Both the position numbers and the translations under genes were made by a program. From NCBI GenBank assembly GCA_016720835.1, contig JADKJW010000031.1:315678-379677 (forward strand): 64,000 nt of DNA, written 5' to 3'. This document shows, piece by piece, positions 10,801 through 20,522 of the stretch; the first letter of the stretch is position 1, and each line of letters starts with the position of its first letter. The DNA comes from Ignavibacteria bacterium (GTDB lineage: Bacteria; Bacteroidota; Ignavibacteria; SZUA-365). Below the pieces are notes generated by a model, which saw nothing but the letters and a program-made list of their open reading frames with translations, was not told where the DNA came from and made no database searches.

Positions 10801-13800
10801 GATGCTCTATCCCTTCATGCAGACCTGCGAGCCGGGCGATACCGCGAGAGTGCTCTTCGGGACGTCGTTTTCGGATGCGCGTCCTGTATCAGGTCGAACG
10901 CATGCGAGGCATTACGGAAGAGCGCTGGTTGCTCTTGAACAATGAACAGCGCGCATTTTCCTGTCCGATCGCCGAAGAGGATCGCGGAGGAGTCCGGATG
11001 CGCTTCTCGATCGTTCGGGATGGTCGCCACTATCTGAAAGAGGCGTTCATTACCGTGCCGTGGACCAACAAGGAATTGGTGCTCAGCACTTCGGTATTCC
11101 GCGACAAGATGCTGCCCGGAACGAAGGAGGAGTGGCGACTTACCGTAAAGGGCGGGAAGGCTGAGACCGTCGCTGCCGAACTGGTCGCGACCATGTACGA
11201 TGCCTCACTCGATGCGATCGATAGAAATGATTGGGCGACGTTCACCAATCCCATGTTGCGCGGCTCCAGGATGCAGATGGCAGGGGCCGGCGTATTATCC
11301 GCATCGAATTATGATTTCAAGTTGAATTCGTCACTGCCGACCTTCAACCTCGCCTACCCGCGTCTCAATCTTTTCCTTCTCGACAATGGTCGTGGCCGGT
11401 ATCGCGAAATCGGGAACACGACGGTTGGGAGCATGATGTACACTCGCGGGGGCAGAGGAGGTCCGATTGTCGATCTGAACGCCACAAGCAGTAGGGAGAC
11501 AATCTCTGCATTAACTGCTGGCGTCATGAACGAACCCGTACCCGGTGCTGCAGAACAACAACCCAAAGAAGACCTCTCCGGCGTGAAGGCTCGGACGAAC
11601 TTCAACGAGACGGCGTTCTTCTTCCCGCAGCTGCGGACGGACGAGTCGGGCGGCATCACGCTGGCCTTCACGATGCCGGAGGCGCTCACGCGCTGGCGCT
11701 TCATGGCCTTCGCGCACACGCCGGACATGAAGACCGGCATGCTGCGAAGTTCGCCGTCACGCAGAAGGAACTCATGGTGGTGCCGAACGCCCCGCGCTTC
11801 CTGCGCGAAAGCGACGTCATCGTCTTCCCGGTCAAGATCACCAACCTCGCCGACCGCGACCTCGCCGGCACCGCGAAGCTCCAGATCTTCGACGCGCTGA
11901 CGATGCAGCCGCTGGATGCGGAGTTCAAACTCGCCGATGCGGAGAAGTCCTTCAGCACCATCAAGGGCCAGAGCACCAGCGTGAGCTGGCAGTTGAAAGT
12001 GCCCGAAGGCCTCTCGGCCATCGTGTACCGCGTGGTGGCGAAGTCGGGCGATTACTCCGACGGGGAGGAAGCGCCGCTGCCCGTGTTGCCGAACCGCATG
12101 CTGGTCACCGAGACCATGCCGCTCAACGTGCGCGGCAATTCCTCCCGCACGTACACCTTCGAGAAGCTCGTGAACGCGGGCTCGTCGAAAACGCTGCGAC
12201 ATCAGGCCTTGACGCTCGAGATGACTTCGCATCCGGCCTGGTACGCCGTGCAGGCGCTGCCGTACCTGCAGGAGTTCCCGTACGAGTGCTCGGAGCAGAC
12301 CTTCAACCGCCTGTACGCGAACAGCATCGCCCAGCATCTGGTGAACTCGAGCCCCAAGATCAAGCGCGTCTTCGAGTCGTGGAAGGGTACGGACGCATTG
12401 GTCTCGAATCTCGAAAAGAATCAGGAACTGAAATCGCTGCTGATTCAGGAGACGCCGTGGGTGATGCAGGGGAAGGACGAGGGCGAGCGGAAGAAGCGCA
12501 TCGCGCTGCTGTTCGATCTCAACACGATGGCGAACAACCTCGAGTCCGCGCTGCGCCTGCTCGAAAAGGCGCAGGGGTCGAACGGCGGCTTCCCGTGGTT
12601 CCCCGGCATGCCCGAGAGCCGCTACATCACGCAGTATATCGTGGCGGGCTTCGGGCACCTGCGCGAACTCGGCATCGACGTCTCCGAGCCGCGCATCAAG
12701 CGCATGGTGGAGCGCGCGGTGACGTACTGCGATCAGGACATGCGCTACGACTACGAACGGCTGAAGGCCTCGCCGGGCTTCAACCCGAAGCTCGATCACC
12801 TCGGCTACACCGAAATCCAGTACCTGTACGCGCGCAGTTACTTCGTCAAGCAGGAAATGCCGAAGGAATGCGTCGAGGCCTTCGAGTTCTGGAAGACGCA
12901 GGCGCGGCGCTACTGGCTGGGCAAGGGCCTGATGTGCGAGGGACAGCTGGCTCTGGCGTTCTTCCGTTTCGACGAGAAGAAGATCGCGCTCGAGGTGCTG
13001 GCATCGCTCAAGGAGCGCGCGCTGCAGAACGAGGAGATGGGCATGTACTGGAAGCAGAACGGCGGCTGGTGGTGGTATCAGGCGCCGATCGAGACGCAGG
13101 CCGTGCTGGTGGAGGCGTTCGATGAAATCGCGAACGACAAGCTGGCGGTGGAGGAGATGAAGATCTGGCTGCTGAAGCAGAAGCAGGTGCAGGACTGGCG
13201 CACCACGGTCGCCACGGCGGACGCCTGCTACGCGCTGCTGCGCCGGGGCGCGGACCTGATCTCCTCGGACAAGCTGGTGGAAGTGACGCTCGGCGGAAAG
13301 AACGTGACGCCGGTGCAGGGCGACGGGACGAAGGTGGAGGCGGGGACGGGCTACTACAAGCTCTCGTACAACCGCACGGAAGTGAAGCCCGAGATGGGCA
13401 AGGTGACGGTGAAGAAGTCGGACGAGGGGATCGCGTGGGGCTGCGTGTACTGGCAGTACTTCGAGCAGCTCGACAAGATCACGCCGGCGAAGACGCCGCT
13501 GCAGATCGAGAAGAAGCTGTACAAGCAGGTGAACACCGACCAGGGGCCTCGTGCTCGAGCCGATCACGGAGAACAGCCCGCTGAAGGTGGGCGACATCCT
13601 GAAGACGCGCGTGGAGATTCGTGTGGACCGCGACATGGAGTACGTGCACATGAAGGACATGCGCGGCGCGGGCTTCGACCTGATCAACCAGCTCGCGCTA
13701 CAACTGGCAGGGGCGCCTCGGCTACTACGAGGCGCCGAAGGACGCGTCGGTGAACTTCTTCATCTACTGGCTGCCGAAGGGCGTGCACGTGTTCGAGTAC

Positions 13801-13914
13801 GCGCTGCGTGTCTCGCACGCGGGCGTGTTCTCGAACGGCATCTCGACGATCCAGTGCATGTACGCCCCCGAGTTCGCCGCTCACACCCAGGGCTTCACCG
13901 TGACGGTCAAATAA
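7844..13914 (+). pseudogene. Second tandem alpha-2-macroglobulin gene, broken by at least seven frameshifts
   Basis: Homology to the first copy runs the full length, from an ATG at 7844 (site GAAGGAAG) to the TAA at 13912-13914, but the frame changes near 8290-8340, 9590-9640, 10100-10150, 10885 (two bases missing), 11743 (one missing), 13546 (one extra G) and 13692 (two missing). The N terminus is a lipoprotein signal with lipobox VSSC, unlike the first copy. A 15-base duplication gives SDAYR twice near 8449-8478. The MG2 region (about 9655-9720) and EEYKRPKFEV are recognisable. From about 11570 the nucleotide sequence is nearly identical to the first copy, including the CSEQ thioester motif (12287-12298), whereas the first half is strongly diverged. 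As written it cannot make a full-length product; the longest intact piece is the thioester domain. Confidence 0.8.
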
Positions 13915-13941
13915 TTTTGCCCATCATTTTCGACGAATAAA

Positions 13942-13967
13942 TTCAGGGCGTCCACGGGCGCCCTGAA
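13942..13967 (+). terminator. Hairpin after the second macroglobulin gene
   Basis: The arms ttcagggcg (13942-13950) and cgccctgaa (13959-13967) pair perfectly around an eight-base loop. The following sequence (acttgtgtt) is only weakly U-rich. Position directly after the stop at 13914 supports a terminator. Confidence 0.55.
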
Positions 13968-14022
13968 ACTTGTGTTGCGCTGCCTCCGTATATACCGCAG
14001 TCATTCGAAATCGGAGCCAGCC

Positions 14023-14532
14023 ATGAAAACGCACACCGTCACCGCCGCGATTCTGTTCCTGTTCACCGTATCCGCACCGTCCTTCTCACAGACGTCCTGT
14101 TCCAACGACCCGGGACTGCTCGACACGCCAGACGACATTCTGAACATGGTGACACGCTCGGATGACACGCTGATCCAGACCTACGCGGAGTACCATCCCG
14201 TGCTGCTCAAGACCGCGCTCGACAATTACGCCGTGTGCCTGCGCTCCGACAACCATGGCGTCGTCGAGTCCGCCATCGCGCAGCTCGTGCGTCTGAAGCT
14301 CGATGTGCCGAACCTGAGCGCGCCCGACTGCGTGCGCGAGATGCGCCGGCTGTCCACCGAAGGCCGGACGCAGATGATACGGCTCAAGGCGCGCTTTGCC
14401 CTCATGCTCTGCGACGATCCGGCGCTCTTCGATCTCGCGCAGTTGCATCGCAGCGACGAGCCGGACGCCGTCTTCGCGGAAATCGCGTCGCAACTCCGCT
14501 CGAAACTCATCGTCAGTGAAGCTCGCGAGTAA
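14023..14532 (+). CDS. Small exported protein of unknown function
   Basis: This 169-residue product starts at the ATG at 14023, preceded by CGGAG. Residues 1-21 are a signal peptide (LFLFTVSAPSFSQ). The mature part has four or five Cys, including SCSND and DPGLLDTPDD near the start, and is mostly helical with regularly spaced Leu, reminiscent of HEAT-type repeats, but I recognise no family. It sits between the second macroglobulin copy and dedA and is probably its own unit. Localisation is inferred as periplasmic. Confidence 0.65.
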   Translation: MKTHTVTAAILFLFTVSAPSFSQTSCSNDPGLLDTPDDILNMVTRSDDTLIQTYAEYHPVLLKTALDNYAVCLRSDNHGVVESAIAQLVRLKLDVPNLSAPDCVREMRRLSTEGRTQMIRLKARFALMLCDDPALFDLAQLHRSDEPDAVFAEIASQLRSKLIVSEARE

Positions 14533-14591
14533 AGCGGCGGATCGAGCCGCGCACGCAGCCACACCTCCCTCTCTCTCTTCTCATAGATGCA

Positions 14592-14617
14592 GCGCCGCCC
14601 CGGCAACGAGGCGGCGC
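14592..14617 (+). terminator. GC-rich hairpin between the exported protein and dedA
   Basis: gcgccgcc (14592-14599) pairs with ggcggcgc (14610-14617) around a ten-base loop. No clear T-run follows, so assignment as terminator of the upstream gene rests mainly on position. Confidence 0.35.
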
Positions 14618-14652
14618 CGCCATTTCCCGCATGGAACCGATCTCGATCTTCT

Positions 14653-14696
14653 TCCACGAAAAAATCCTGTTTCGTGTGTTTCGAGTGTTTCGTGGA
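14653..14696. repeat. Period-9 degenerate repeat with inverted end
   Basis: Three 9-base units tttcgtgtg, tttcgagtg and tttcgtgga follow in tandem (14670-14696). The last can pair with tccacgaa at 14653-14660, giving a possible hairpin. Similar tttcg-rich sequence occurs at about 56690-56720. It lies upstream of dedA. Confidence 0.5.
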
Positions 14697-14767
14697 CCGT
14701 CTTTCTTGCAGGCCTCAATGCCTCGCGCTAACTTGCAGATCAGCTTGTTCCACCCACACACAACTCC

Positions 14768-15415
14768 ATGCACGAACATCTCGCACTCCTCGTTCAGCTC
14801 CCCACACTTGAAGAAATCGTCCGCTGGGGAGGATACATCGGACTTTTCGCGATCATCTTTGCCGAGACAGGGATTTTCCTCGGCTTTTTCCTGCCCGGCG
14901 ATTCGCTGCTCGTCACGGCGGGGCTCTTCGCCTCGAACCCCGAGAACGGCCTGAACATCGTCATTCTCGTCCCGCTGCTGTGTGTTGCGGCGGTCGCGGG
15001 GGACTTCACCGGATACACGATCGGGAAGCGCGCGGGGCACACGCTGTATAACCGCCCGCAATCGCGCATTTTCAGGCGAGACCACCTCTTGAAGACGAGG
15101 GAATTCTACGAAAAGTACGGTGCGATGACGATCGTGATAGCGCGTTTCATGCCCTTCGCGCGCACGTTCGCGCCCGTCGTGGCGGGCATCGCTGAAATGC
15201 GCTACCGGCGCTTCGCGACGTACAATATCGTCGGCGGCATCTCCTGGATCTGCAGCATGACGCTGCTGGGCTACTTCCTCGGACGTTCCGTTCCCGGCAT
15301 TGCCCAGAACATCGAGTACGTGATCATCGTCGTGGTATTCCTCTCCATCCTGCCGCTCATCATCAAGTATATCCAGCACAAAAAAAATACACCCTCATCC
15401 ACCACCACTCCGTAG
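14768..15415 (+). CDS. DedA family membrane protein
   Basis: This 215-residue integral inner-membrane protein belongs to the DedA/SNARE-associated (VTT) family, whose members include flippases for undecaprenyl phosphate and phosphatidylethanolamine. Diagnostic features are the re-entrant loop ETGIFLGFFLPGDSLLVTAG (residues 32-51), the G.YxIGKRAG segment, the basic FYEKYG motif and the second re-entrant region IARFMPFARTFAPVVAGIAEM with its conserved Arg residues. Four or five membrane spans are visible and the length is typical. No clear ribosome site precedes the ATG. The APC permease starts 12 bases after its stop, so the two are probably co-transcribed. The exact lipid substrate is not predictable. 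Confidence 0.9.
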   Translation: MHEHLALLVQLPTLEEIVRWGGYIGLFAIIFAETGIFLGFFLPGDSLLVTAGLFASNPENGLNIVILVPLLCVAAVAGDFTGYTIGKRAGHTLYNRPQSRIFRRDHLLKTREFYEKYGAMTIVIARFMPFARTFAPVVAGIAEMRYRRFATYNIVGGISWICSMTLLGYFLGRSVPGIAQNIEYVIIVVVFLSILPLIIKYIQHKKNTPSSTTTP

Positions 15416-15427
15416 AGGAACACGCGT

Positions 15428-16945
15428 ATGGGCAGTCCCTTATTCGAGCGAAAACCCCTGCACATTCTTCTTGAAGAAGTCCACAGCGAGAACCGCCTGC
15501 GGCGCGTGCTCGGTCCGGTGCAGCTGACCGCACTGGGCGTCGGCGCCATCATCGGAGCGGGGATCTTCGTCGCCACGGGCGCCGCGGCGCACAATGTGGC
15601 GGGGCCTTCGCTCATGCTCTCCTACGTGGTGGCGGGCATCACCTGCATCTTCGCGGCGCTCTGCTACGCGGAGTTCGCCGCCATGGTGCCGGTCGCGGGC
15701 TCGGCGTACACCTACGCGTATGCCACGCTCGGCGAGCTGTTCGCGTGGATCATCGGCTGGGATCTCGTGCTCGAATACGCCGTGGGCAGCGCGACCGTCG
15801 CCACCGGCTGGTCGGGGTACTTCCAGAACGTGCTGGCCAAAATCGGCGTTGAAATACCCCTGCTGCTCCGCGAGTCGCCCTGGCGCTACGACGCCGTGAG
15901 CGGATCCTTCCTCTCCACCGGATCGATGATGAATCTCCCCGCCATCATCATCGTGGCGATCGTCACCGTCATCCTCGTGAAGGGCATACAGGAATCGGCG
16001 TCGTTCAACGCGACCATGGTCTTCATCAAGCTGGCCGCGGTGCTCTTCGTCATCGGCGTGGGCGTCTTCTTCATCGACAAGACCAACTGGGAGCCCTTCG
16101 CGCCGTTCGGGTGGACAGGCATCAGCTTCTTCGGCTACAGCGTGTCGGGGCAGACCAACCCGATGGGAGCGCCGGTCGGCATGCTCGCGGGAGCGGCCAT
16201 CATCTTCTTCGCCTACATCGGCTTCGATTCGGTGTCCACGCACACCGAGGAGGCGAAGAATCCGCAGCGCGACGTGCCCATCGGCATCATCGTTTCGCTG
16301 CTGCTCTGCACCGTGCTCTACATCGGCGTGGTGGCGGTGATCACGGGCATGGTGCGCTTCGACCAGCTCGACATCAACGCGCCCGTGTCGCGCGCCTTCC
16401 AGCAGCAGGGACTCGGCTGGGCCGAGGGGCTCATCGCGCTCGCCGGTGTGGCCGGCATCACCTCGGTGCTGCTCGTCATGATGCTGAGCGGTCCCCGCGT
16501 GTTTCTCGCCATGGCGCGCGACGGCCTGGTCCCGCGCTCGATATTCGGGGTCGTGCATCCGAAATTCCGCACGCCGTGGAAGTCCACCATCCTCATCGGC
16601 CTCTTCGTGACGTCGCTGGCCGGCTTTCTGCCGATCGACGCGCTGCTGCACCTCACCAACATCGGCACGCTGCTCGCGTTCGTCATCGTCTGCGCGGCGG
16701 TACTCATCATGCGCAAGACGCATCCGGAGGCTGAACGGCCCTTCCGCTGCCCCTGGGTGCCGGTGGTGCCCATCATGGGTATCCTCACCTGCGGCATGCT
16801 CATGTTCTCGCTGCCCGTGGACAACTGGTGGCGCCTCATCGTCTGGCTCCTCATCGGCATGGCCATCTACTTCTTCTACGGCCGCAAGCACAGCATCATG
16901 GCCGTCGAGCGGGCGAAGAATGCGGCAGTGAAGAGTTCTGACTGA
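15428..16945 (+). CDS. APC family amino-acid permease
   Basis: This 505-residue transporter has 12 predicted membrane spans and the amino acid-polyamine-organocation (APC) fold. The helix-1 substrate motif GVGAIIGAGIFVATG (residues about 37-51) is the family hallmark, followed by PSLMLSYVVAGITC and the conserved helix-6 region FFAYIGFDSVSTHTEEAKNPQRD. It resembles the YfnA/cationic amino-acid transporter branch (C-terminal PFRCPWVPVVPIMG). It should import amino acids with protons across the inner membrane; the substrate cannot be fixed from sequence. The start has AGAGGAA about seven bases upstream. It follows dedA closely and precedes the BrnT-like toxin by 20 bases. Confidence 0.9.
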   Translation: MGSPLFERKPLHILLEEVHSENRLRRVLGPVQLTALGVGAIIGAGIFVATGAAAHNVAGPSLMLSYVVAGITCIFAALCYAEFAAMVPVAGSAYTYAYATLGELFAWIIGWDLVLEYAVGSATVATGWSGYFQNVLAKIGVEIPLLLRESPWRYDAVSGSFLSTGSMMNLPAIIIVAIVTVILVKGIQESASFNATMVFIKLAAVLFVIGVGVFFIDKTNWEPFAPFGWTGISFFGYSVSGQTNPMGAPVGMLAGAAIIFFAYIGFDSVSTHTEEAKNPQRDVPIGIIVSLLLCTVLYIGVVAVITGMVRFDQLDINAPVSRAFQQQGLGWAEGLIALAGVAGITSVLLVMMLSGPRVFLAMARDGLVPRSIFGVVHPKFRTPWKSTILIGLFVTSLAGFLPIDALLHLTNIGTLLAFVIVCAAVLIMRKTHPEAERPFRCPWVPVVPIMGILTCGMLMFSLPVDNWWRLIVWLLIGMAIYFFYGRKHSIMAVERAKNAAVKSSD

Positions 16946-16965
16946 TACCCAGCGAACCTTGCGTC

Positions 16966-17238
16966 ATGATTTTTCTCTGGGATGATAGAAAGGCAGGAGC
17001 AAACGAGAAGAAACACGGTGTCACGTTTCAGGAAGCAAGCACGGTGTTTGGCGATCCTTTGGCAGTATCATTTGATGATCCGGATCATTCGGAGAACGAA
17101 GAACGGTTTCTTACATTTGGAATGTCTCTGAACGGCAGATTGCTCGTCATCGCGCATACAGGAACAGGGGATACAGTTCGAATGATCAGAGCCCGCGTTA
17201 TGACGAATTACGAGAGGAGTGTCTATGAGGAAGCCTAA
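16966..17238 (+). CDS. brnT: BrnT family ribonuclease toxin
   Basis: This 90-residue protein matches the BrnT (DUF497) toxin pattern: W-D..KA..N..KHGVTFQEA..VFGDP near the N terminus, then the RFLTFGMS and RLLVIAHT strands and a terminal R.RVMTNYER segment. Members fold like RelE and cleave RNA to stop translation. The antitoxin gene overlaps its 3' end by 14 bases, the usual toxin-first order of the brnTA family. Base composition is lower in GC than its neighbours, consistent with acquisition by transfer. No strong ribosome site is seen. Confidence 0.85.
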   Translation: MIFLWDDRKAGANEKKHGVTFQEASTVFGDPLAVSFDDPDHSENEERFLTFGMSLNGRLLVIAHTGTGDTVRMIRARVMTNYERSVYEEA

Positions 17239-17467
17239 GAGCGAAGAGCTGCGTGAAGAGTACCAACGCCGTGATCTCGGTGCTGGAACACGCGGGAAAT
17301 ATCTGGAGGCATATCGGTCGGGAACGAATCTTGTTCTTCTCAGTCCTGATGTCGCGGAGGCTTTTCCAACGGCCAAGGCCGTAAATGATGCATTGCGGTC
17401 ACTCATCGAGATTGCTCGAATGTCCGCACGCACGCGACGGACGAGCCGAGCTGCGAAAACGCCATAG
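17225..17467 (+). CDS. brnA: BrnA-type antitoxin
   Basis: This 80-residue protein should neutralise the preceding toxin and, as in related systems, repress the pair by binding its promoter. The ATG at 17225 has GAGAGGAG five bases upstream; a GTG at 17219 is an alternative. The core RGKYLEAYRSGTNLVLLSPD, followed by VAEAFPTAKAVNDALRSLI, is the ribbon-helix-helix-like pattern found in small antitoxins next to BrnT or HicA-like toxins. The basic tail (RTRRTSRAAKT) may contact DNA. Assignment rests on both sequence pattern and linkage. Confidence 0.75.
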   Translation: MRKPKSEELREEYQRRDLGAGTRGKYLEAYRSGTNLVLLSPDVAEAFPTAKAVNDALRSLIEIARMSARTRRTSRAAKTP

Positions 17468-17591
17468 TGACGAAAAAACAATGCGTACCTGTGTTCATCA
17501 GCGTCTTCAACCGACGTGCATGCTCGCATCAGCGAGAGGTACCAGCATCCTTTCCAATGTGAGCACATCGGGCCACGACGACGATTGATTG

Positions 17592-19733
17592 ATGAGCAAC
17601 AGCAATCGACATCGCGTCGAGAAAGTGGAAGGTCGTTCACGTGTCGTTATAGTCGTTTCGATCGTCCTCGCTCTGCGCATCATCGGCGGCTTCGTGGAGT
17701 ATCCGCGCTTCTGGTCGATGGATGTGCTGCGCTACGTGGACCTGCCGCTCGCGCTGCTCGCCTGTGTCGCGGCCGCAGGCTTCCTGCTTCCATCCACTGA
17801 AAAACTTCTCCGCCGCGTGGCGGCCTTTGTCGCGGGCGAGCGATCTTCTGCGGTGTTCTGGTGCGTCGTGGCGGTCTTCGGCGCGCTCTGCGTGCTGTTC
17901 CCGATGCGGACGTTTTTCTATGGCGACGGGGGCAGCTACGTTCCGGAAATCTTCAAGCTGGGGCGCGATCCGGGGTACTTCAGCGAACTCCTCTGGAGCA
18001 TCCGTTCCGCGCCGCTCGCCGGCGTGATGGTAGTGCTCATCACACGAATGCTCCCGCACGTGTTGCACGCCCTCGGGCTGGCGCTTCCACAGACCTCCGT
18101 GTTCCCCTTTCACGTGCTGTCGATCCTGTGGTTGGGAGTGTTTGCGGTCGGCATCCGCCTGCTTGCGAAAAGGGAGGAGCGCGTGACGCTGCTCGTGCTG
18201 CTGCTCGGAAGCGGCGCGTCGCTGCATTTTTTCGGATACGTGGAGTTGTACCTCCCGGTGCTCGTTTCCCTGACGCTGTTTTTTCTCGCCGGCCTTCGCG
18301 CCTTGGAATCAGGACGGAAGTGGCCGGCGGTGTTCCTCTTTCTCCTGGCGTGCACAGCGCACGTGTATACCATCGCGCTGCTGCCGGCTCTGCTGTACGT
18401 CCTCCTGTTCAACACCCGGCTCTTTCCGCCCTCCCTGCGCACGACGAGAGGGGTGCTGTGGAGTTCACTGGGAGTGTTTCTCGCGGGAATCGTGGTGTAT
18501 TTCGCGTCGGGCCTGTGGAACCAGGACGGCCGCATCGTCATGTCCGCGGTGTCGATTCCGAGACCCGCGGGTGTGCAATCCTATACGCTGCTGTCCGCGG
18601 CGCACCTTCTCGATCTCATCAATCTCCCGCTGCTCCTCGCGCCGGTTTCCACCGTATTCCTGCTCGTCGTTGCGGCGCGGCGGAGGCATGCCGCCGAAGA
18701 GTCTTCGCCCGCGGTGCACTTCCTGCTCCTGGCGCTCATTTCCTTCGGCGTCTTTCTCGCCTTCGCGAACGCCGTGTTCGGTTGGGCGCGCGACTGGGAC
18801 CTGGCCGCCCCGCTGGGAGTCATCATCAGCCTCCTGGCGTATGTCGTCGCCGGCAGAATGAAGCCGGCGTCGCCGGCGCTGCCCGCCGGGCTCGCGCTGG
18901 CGTCTCTGGTGTTCGTCGCGCCGTGGATCGTCATGAATGTCTCCGAGGAGAGTTCCACGCGCAGGTTCGAGCGCATCATCGAACTGGACGCGGAGAACAT
19001 GTACGCGGATTATGCGCTGAGCGGTTTCGAAGCGCTCCGGAAACACTACCTGCACGAAGCCGACTACGCGAACGAGATGCGCGTCGAGAAGCGCATGGTG
19101 GAGCGGCTCGGCTACGCGGAGCACTACCGGCTGCTGATCAACTCGGCGGGGGTCCTCGCCGATACGAAGTCGCCCCGCGCCGCGTCCGAATACCTGTGGG
19201 TACTGCAGCGACTGCTCCATCAGGCCGATGGACTGCAGCGGAAAGGACTCCGCGGCGATTACGCGATCACGTTCGCGCGCATCGATTCGCTCGCGGCCGC
19301 CTGCGCGTACCAGGCGTATCTCCGAAAGGCGCACGGCGGACTCGCGGAAACCATCGAGGTGCTCGCCGCGCGCCACGGACTTGCCACCGCTCGCGACGTG
19401 CTGCAGGGCATGGAAGCATTTACCGCCGCCCGATACGACGATGCGCAGCGTCTGCTTTCCTCCGGCGCGGCCAAAGGCTTCGAAACAGGAAAGCTGGCCG
19501 CCCTGCAGTGCGGCGCGCTCCTGATGCTGGGCCGCGGCGCCGATGCCGAGGCGAAATATCGCGAAGCCGTGCAGAAGTATCCCTCCGAAGGAGAACTCCG
19601 CTTCCTGATGGGATACGGGTACCTCACGCTCGGTGACAGACGGGGGATCGCCCTCTTGAAGGAAGCCGAGGGAATGAATCCGACGGAGGACATGCGCAGA
19701 CAAATCGCGGAGATTCTGAAGCAGATCAAGTGA
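17592..19733 (+). CDS. Polytopic membrane protein with C-terminal TPR region
   Basis: The product is 713 residues. The first 450 contain about eleven hydrophobic spans (for example VVIVVSIVLALRIIGG, LPLALLACVAAAGFLL, VLRYVD between spans, and LLALISFGVFLAF). Residues 470-713 are soluble and helical, with TPR-like units around RYDDAQRLLSSGAAKG and GADAEAKYREAVQKYPSEGEL. An acidic loop after the third span, YGDGGSY, recalls the first periplasmic loop of GT-C glycosyltransferases such as PMT/ArnT, but I cannot establish that link. The ATG at 17592 was preferred over the TTG one codon earlier. It lies between two toxin-antitoxin pairs and its function is unknown. Confidence 0.7.
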   Translation: MSNSNRHRVEKVEGRSRVVIVVSIVLALRIIGGFVEYPRFWSMDVLRYVDLPLALLACVAAAGFLLPSTEKLLRRVAAFVAGERSSAVFWCVVAVFGALCVLFPMRTFFYGDGGSYVPEIFKLGRDPGYFSELLWSIRSAPLAGVMVVLITRMLPHVLHALGLALPQTSVFPFHVLSILWLGVFAVGIRLLAKREERVTLLVLLLGSGASLHFFGYVELYLPVLVSLTLFFLAGLRALESGRKWPAVFLFLLACTAHVYTIALLPALLYVLLFNTRLFPPSLRTTRGVLWSSLGVFLAGIVVYFASGLWNQDGRIVMSAVSIPRPAGVQSYTLLSAAHLLDLINLPLLLAPVSTVFLLVVAARRRHAAEESSPAVHFLLLALISFGVFLAFANAVFGWARDWDLAAPLGVIISLLAYVVAGRMKPASPALPAGLALASLVFVAPWIVMNVSEESSTRRFERIIELDAENMYADYALSGFEALRKHYLHEADYANEMRVEKRMVERLGYAEHYRLLINSAGVLADTKSPRAASEYLWVLQRLLHQADGLQRKGLRGDYAITFARIDSLAAACAYQAYLRKAHGGLAETIEVLAARHGLATARDVLQGMEAFTAARYDDAQRLLSSGAAKGFETGKLAALQCGALLMLGRGADAEAKYREAVQKYPSEGELRFLMGYGYLTLGDRRGIALLKEAEGMNPTEDMRRQIAEILKQIK

Positions 19734-19789
19734 CGACACAGTGACGAGCAGGCACGGATCCGCCCGGACGGTGTCATTGTGAAACAGAC

Positions 19790-19818
19790 TTGACGCGCAT
19801 CCGTATTATGGCTATACT
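19790..19818 (+). promoter_or_regulatory. Promoter of mazEF
   Basis: TTGACG (19790-19795) and TATACT (19813-19818) are separated by exactly 17 bases, a near-consensus sigma-70-type promoter. TATACTTG also matches the Bacteroidota -7 element TAnnTTTG at seven of eight positions. Transcription would begin about 20 bases before the mazE start. Confidence 0.65.
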
Positions 19819-19843
19819 TGGGATATACAGGAGTGATGCCGTC

Positions 19844-20092
<249 letters not shown>

Positions 20093-20428
20093 ATGAAGAA
20101 GAGGATTCCAGAGAAAGGCGATTTCATTACCGTGTCGTTCGATCCGCAGTCGGGACACGAACAGAAAGGCCGTCGCCCCGCGCTCGTGGTAAGCAACACG
20201 GCATTCAATGCGCATACCGGCCTTGCCATCGTGTGTCCGCTTACCAGCACCGATCGCGGGTATCCGTTTCATGTGCCTGTGACTGGAGATGCACCCGCGA
20301 AGGGTTTCGTCATGGTGGAACAGGTCAAATCTCTTGACTACCACGCGCGTTCCGCAAAGATCATCGGGAAAGCTCCGGATGCATTGCTCGATGAAGTCCT
20401 CTCCATACTGGATGCGTGTATCTTTTAA
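20093..20428 (+). CDS. mazF: MazF/PemK endoribonuclease toxin
   Basis: This 111-residue protein is a sequence-specific mRNA interferase. It shows the complete MazF pattern: GDFITVSFDPQSGHEQKGRR (the loop before the catalytic Arg), PALVVSN, then VCPLTST and the C-terminal MVEQVKSLDY with the catalytic-strand SLD. Length is typical. The start codon abuts the mazE stop, so translation is coupled. Overexpression relative to MazE would arrest growth. A strong hairpin at 20472 separates it from the convergent ftsH. Confidence 0.92.
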   Translation: MKKRIPEKGDFITVSFDPQSGHEQKGRRPALVVSNTAFNAHTGLAIVCPLTSTDRGYPFHVPVTGDAPAKGFVMVEQVKSLDYHARSAKIIGKAPDALLDEVLSILDACIF

Positions 20429-20471
20429 TTGACAGACACGGCGCGTGTGGGCTTCAACGCGGAGAAACGCA

Positions 20472-20498
20472 ACAGGGCGGGAGAATTTCCCGCCCTGT
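20472..20498. terminator. Bidirectional hairpin between mazF and ftsH
   Basis: acagggcggga (20472-20482) pairs perfectly with tcccgccctgt (20488-20498) around a five-base loop. It lies between two convergent genes and could end both transcripts, although neither side has a long T-run. Confidence 0.65.
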
Positions 20499-20522
20499 GC
20501 ATTCTTCCCGCGTGTCCGCGTT

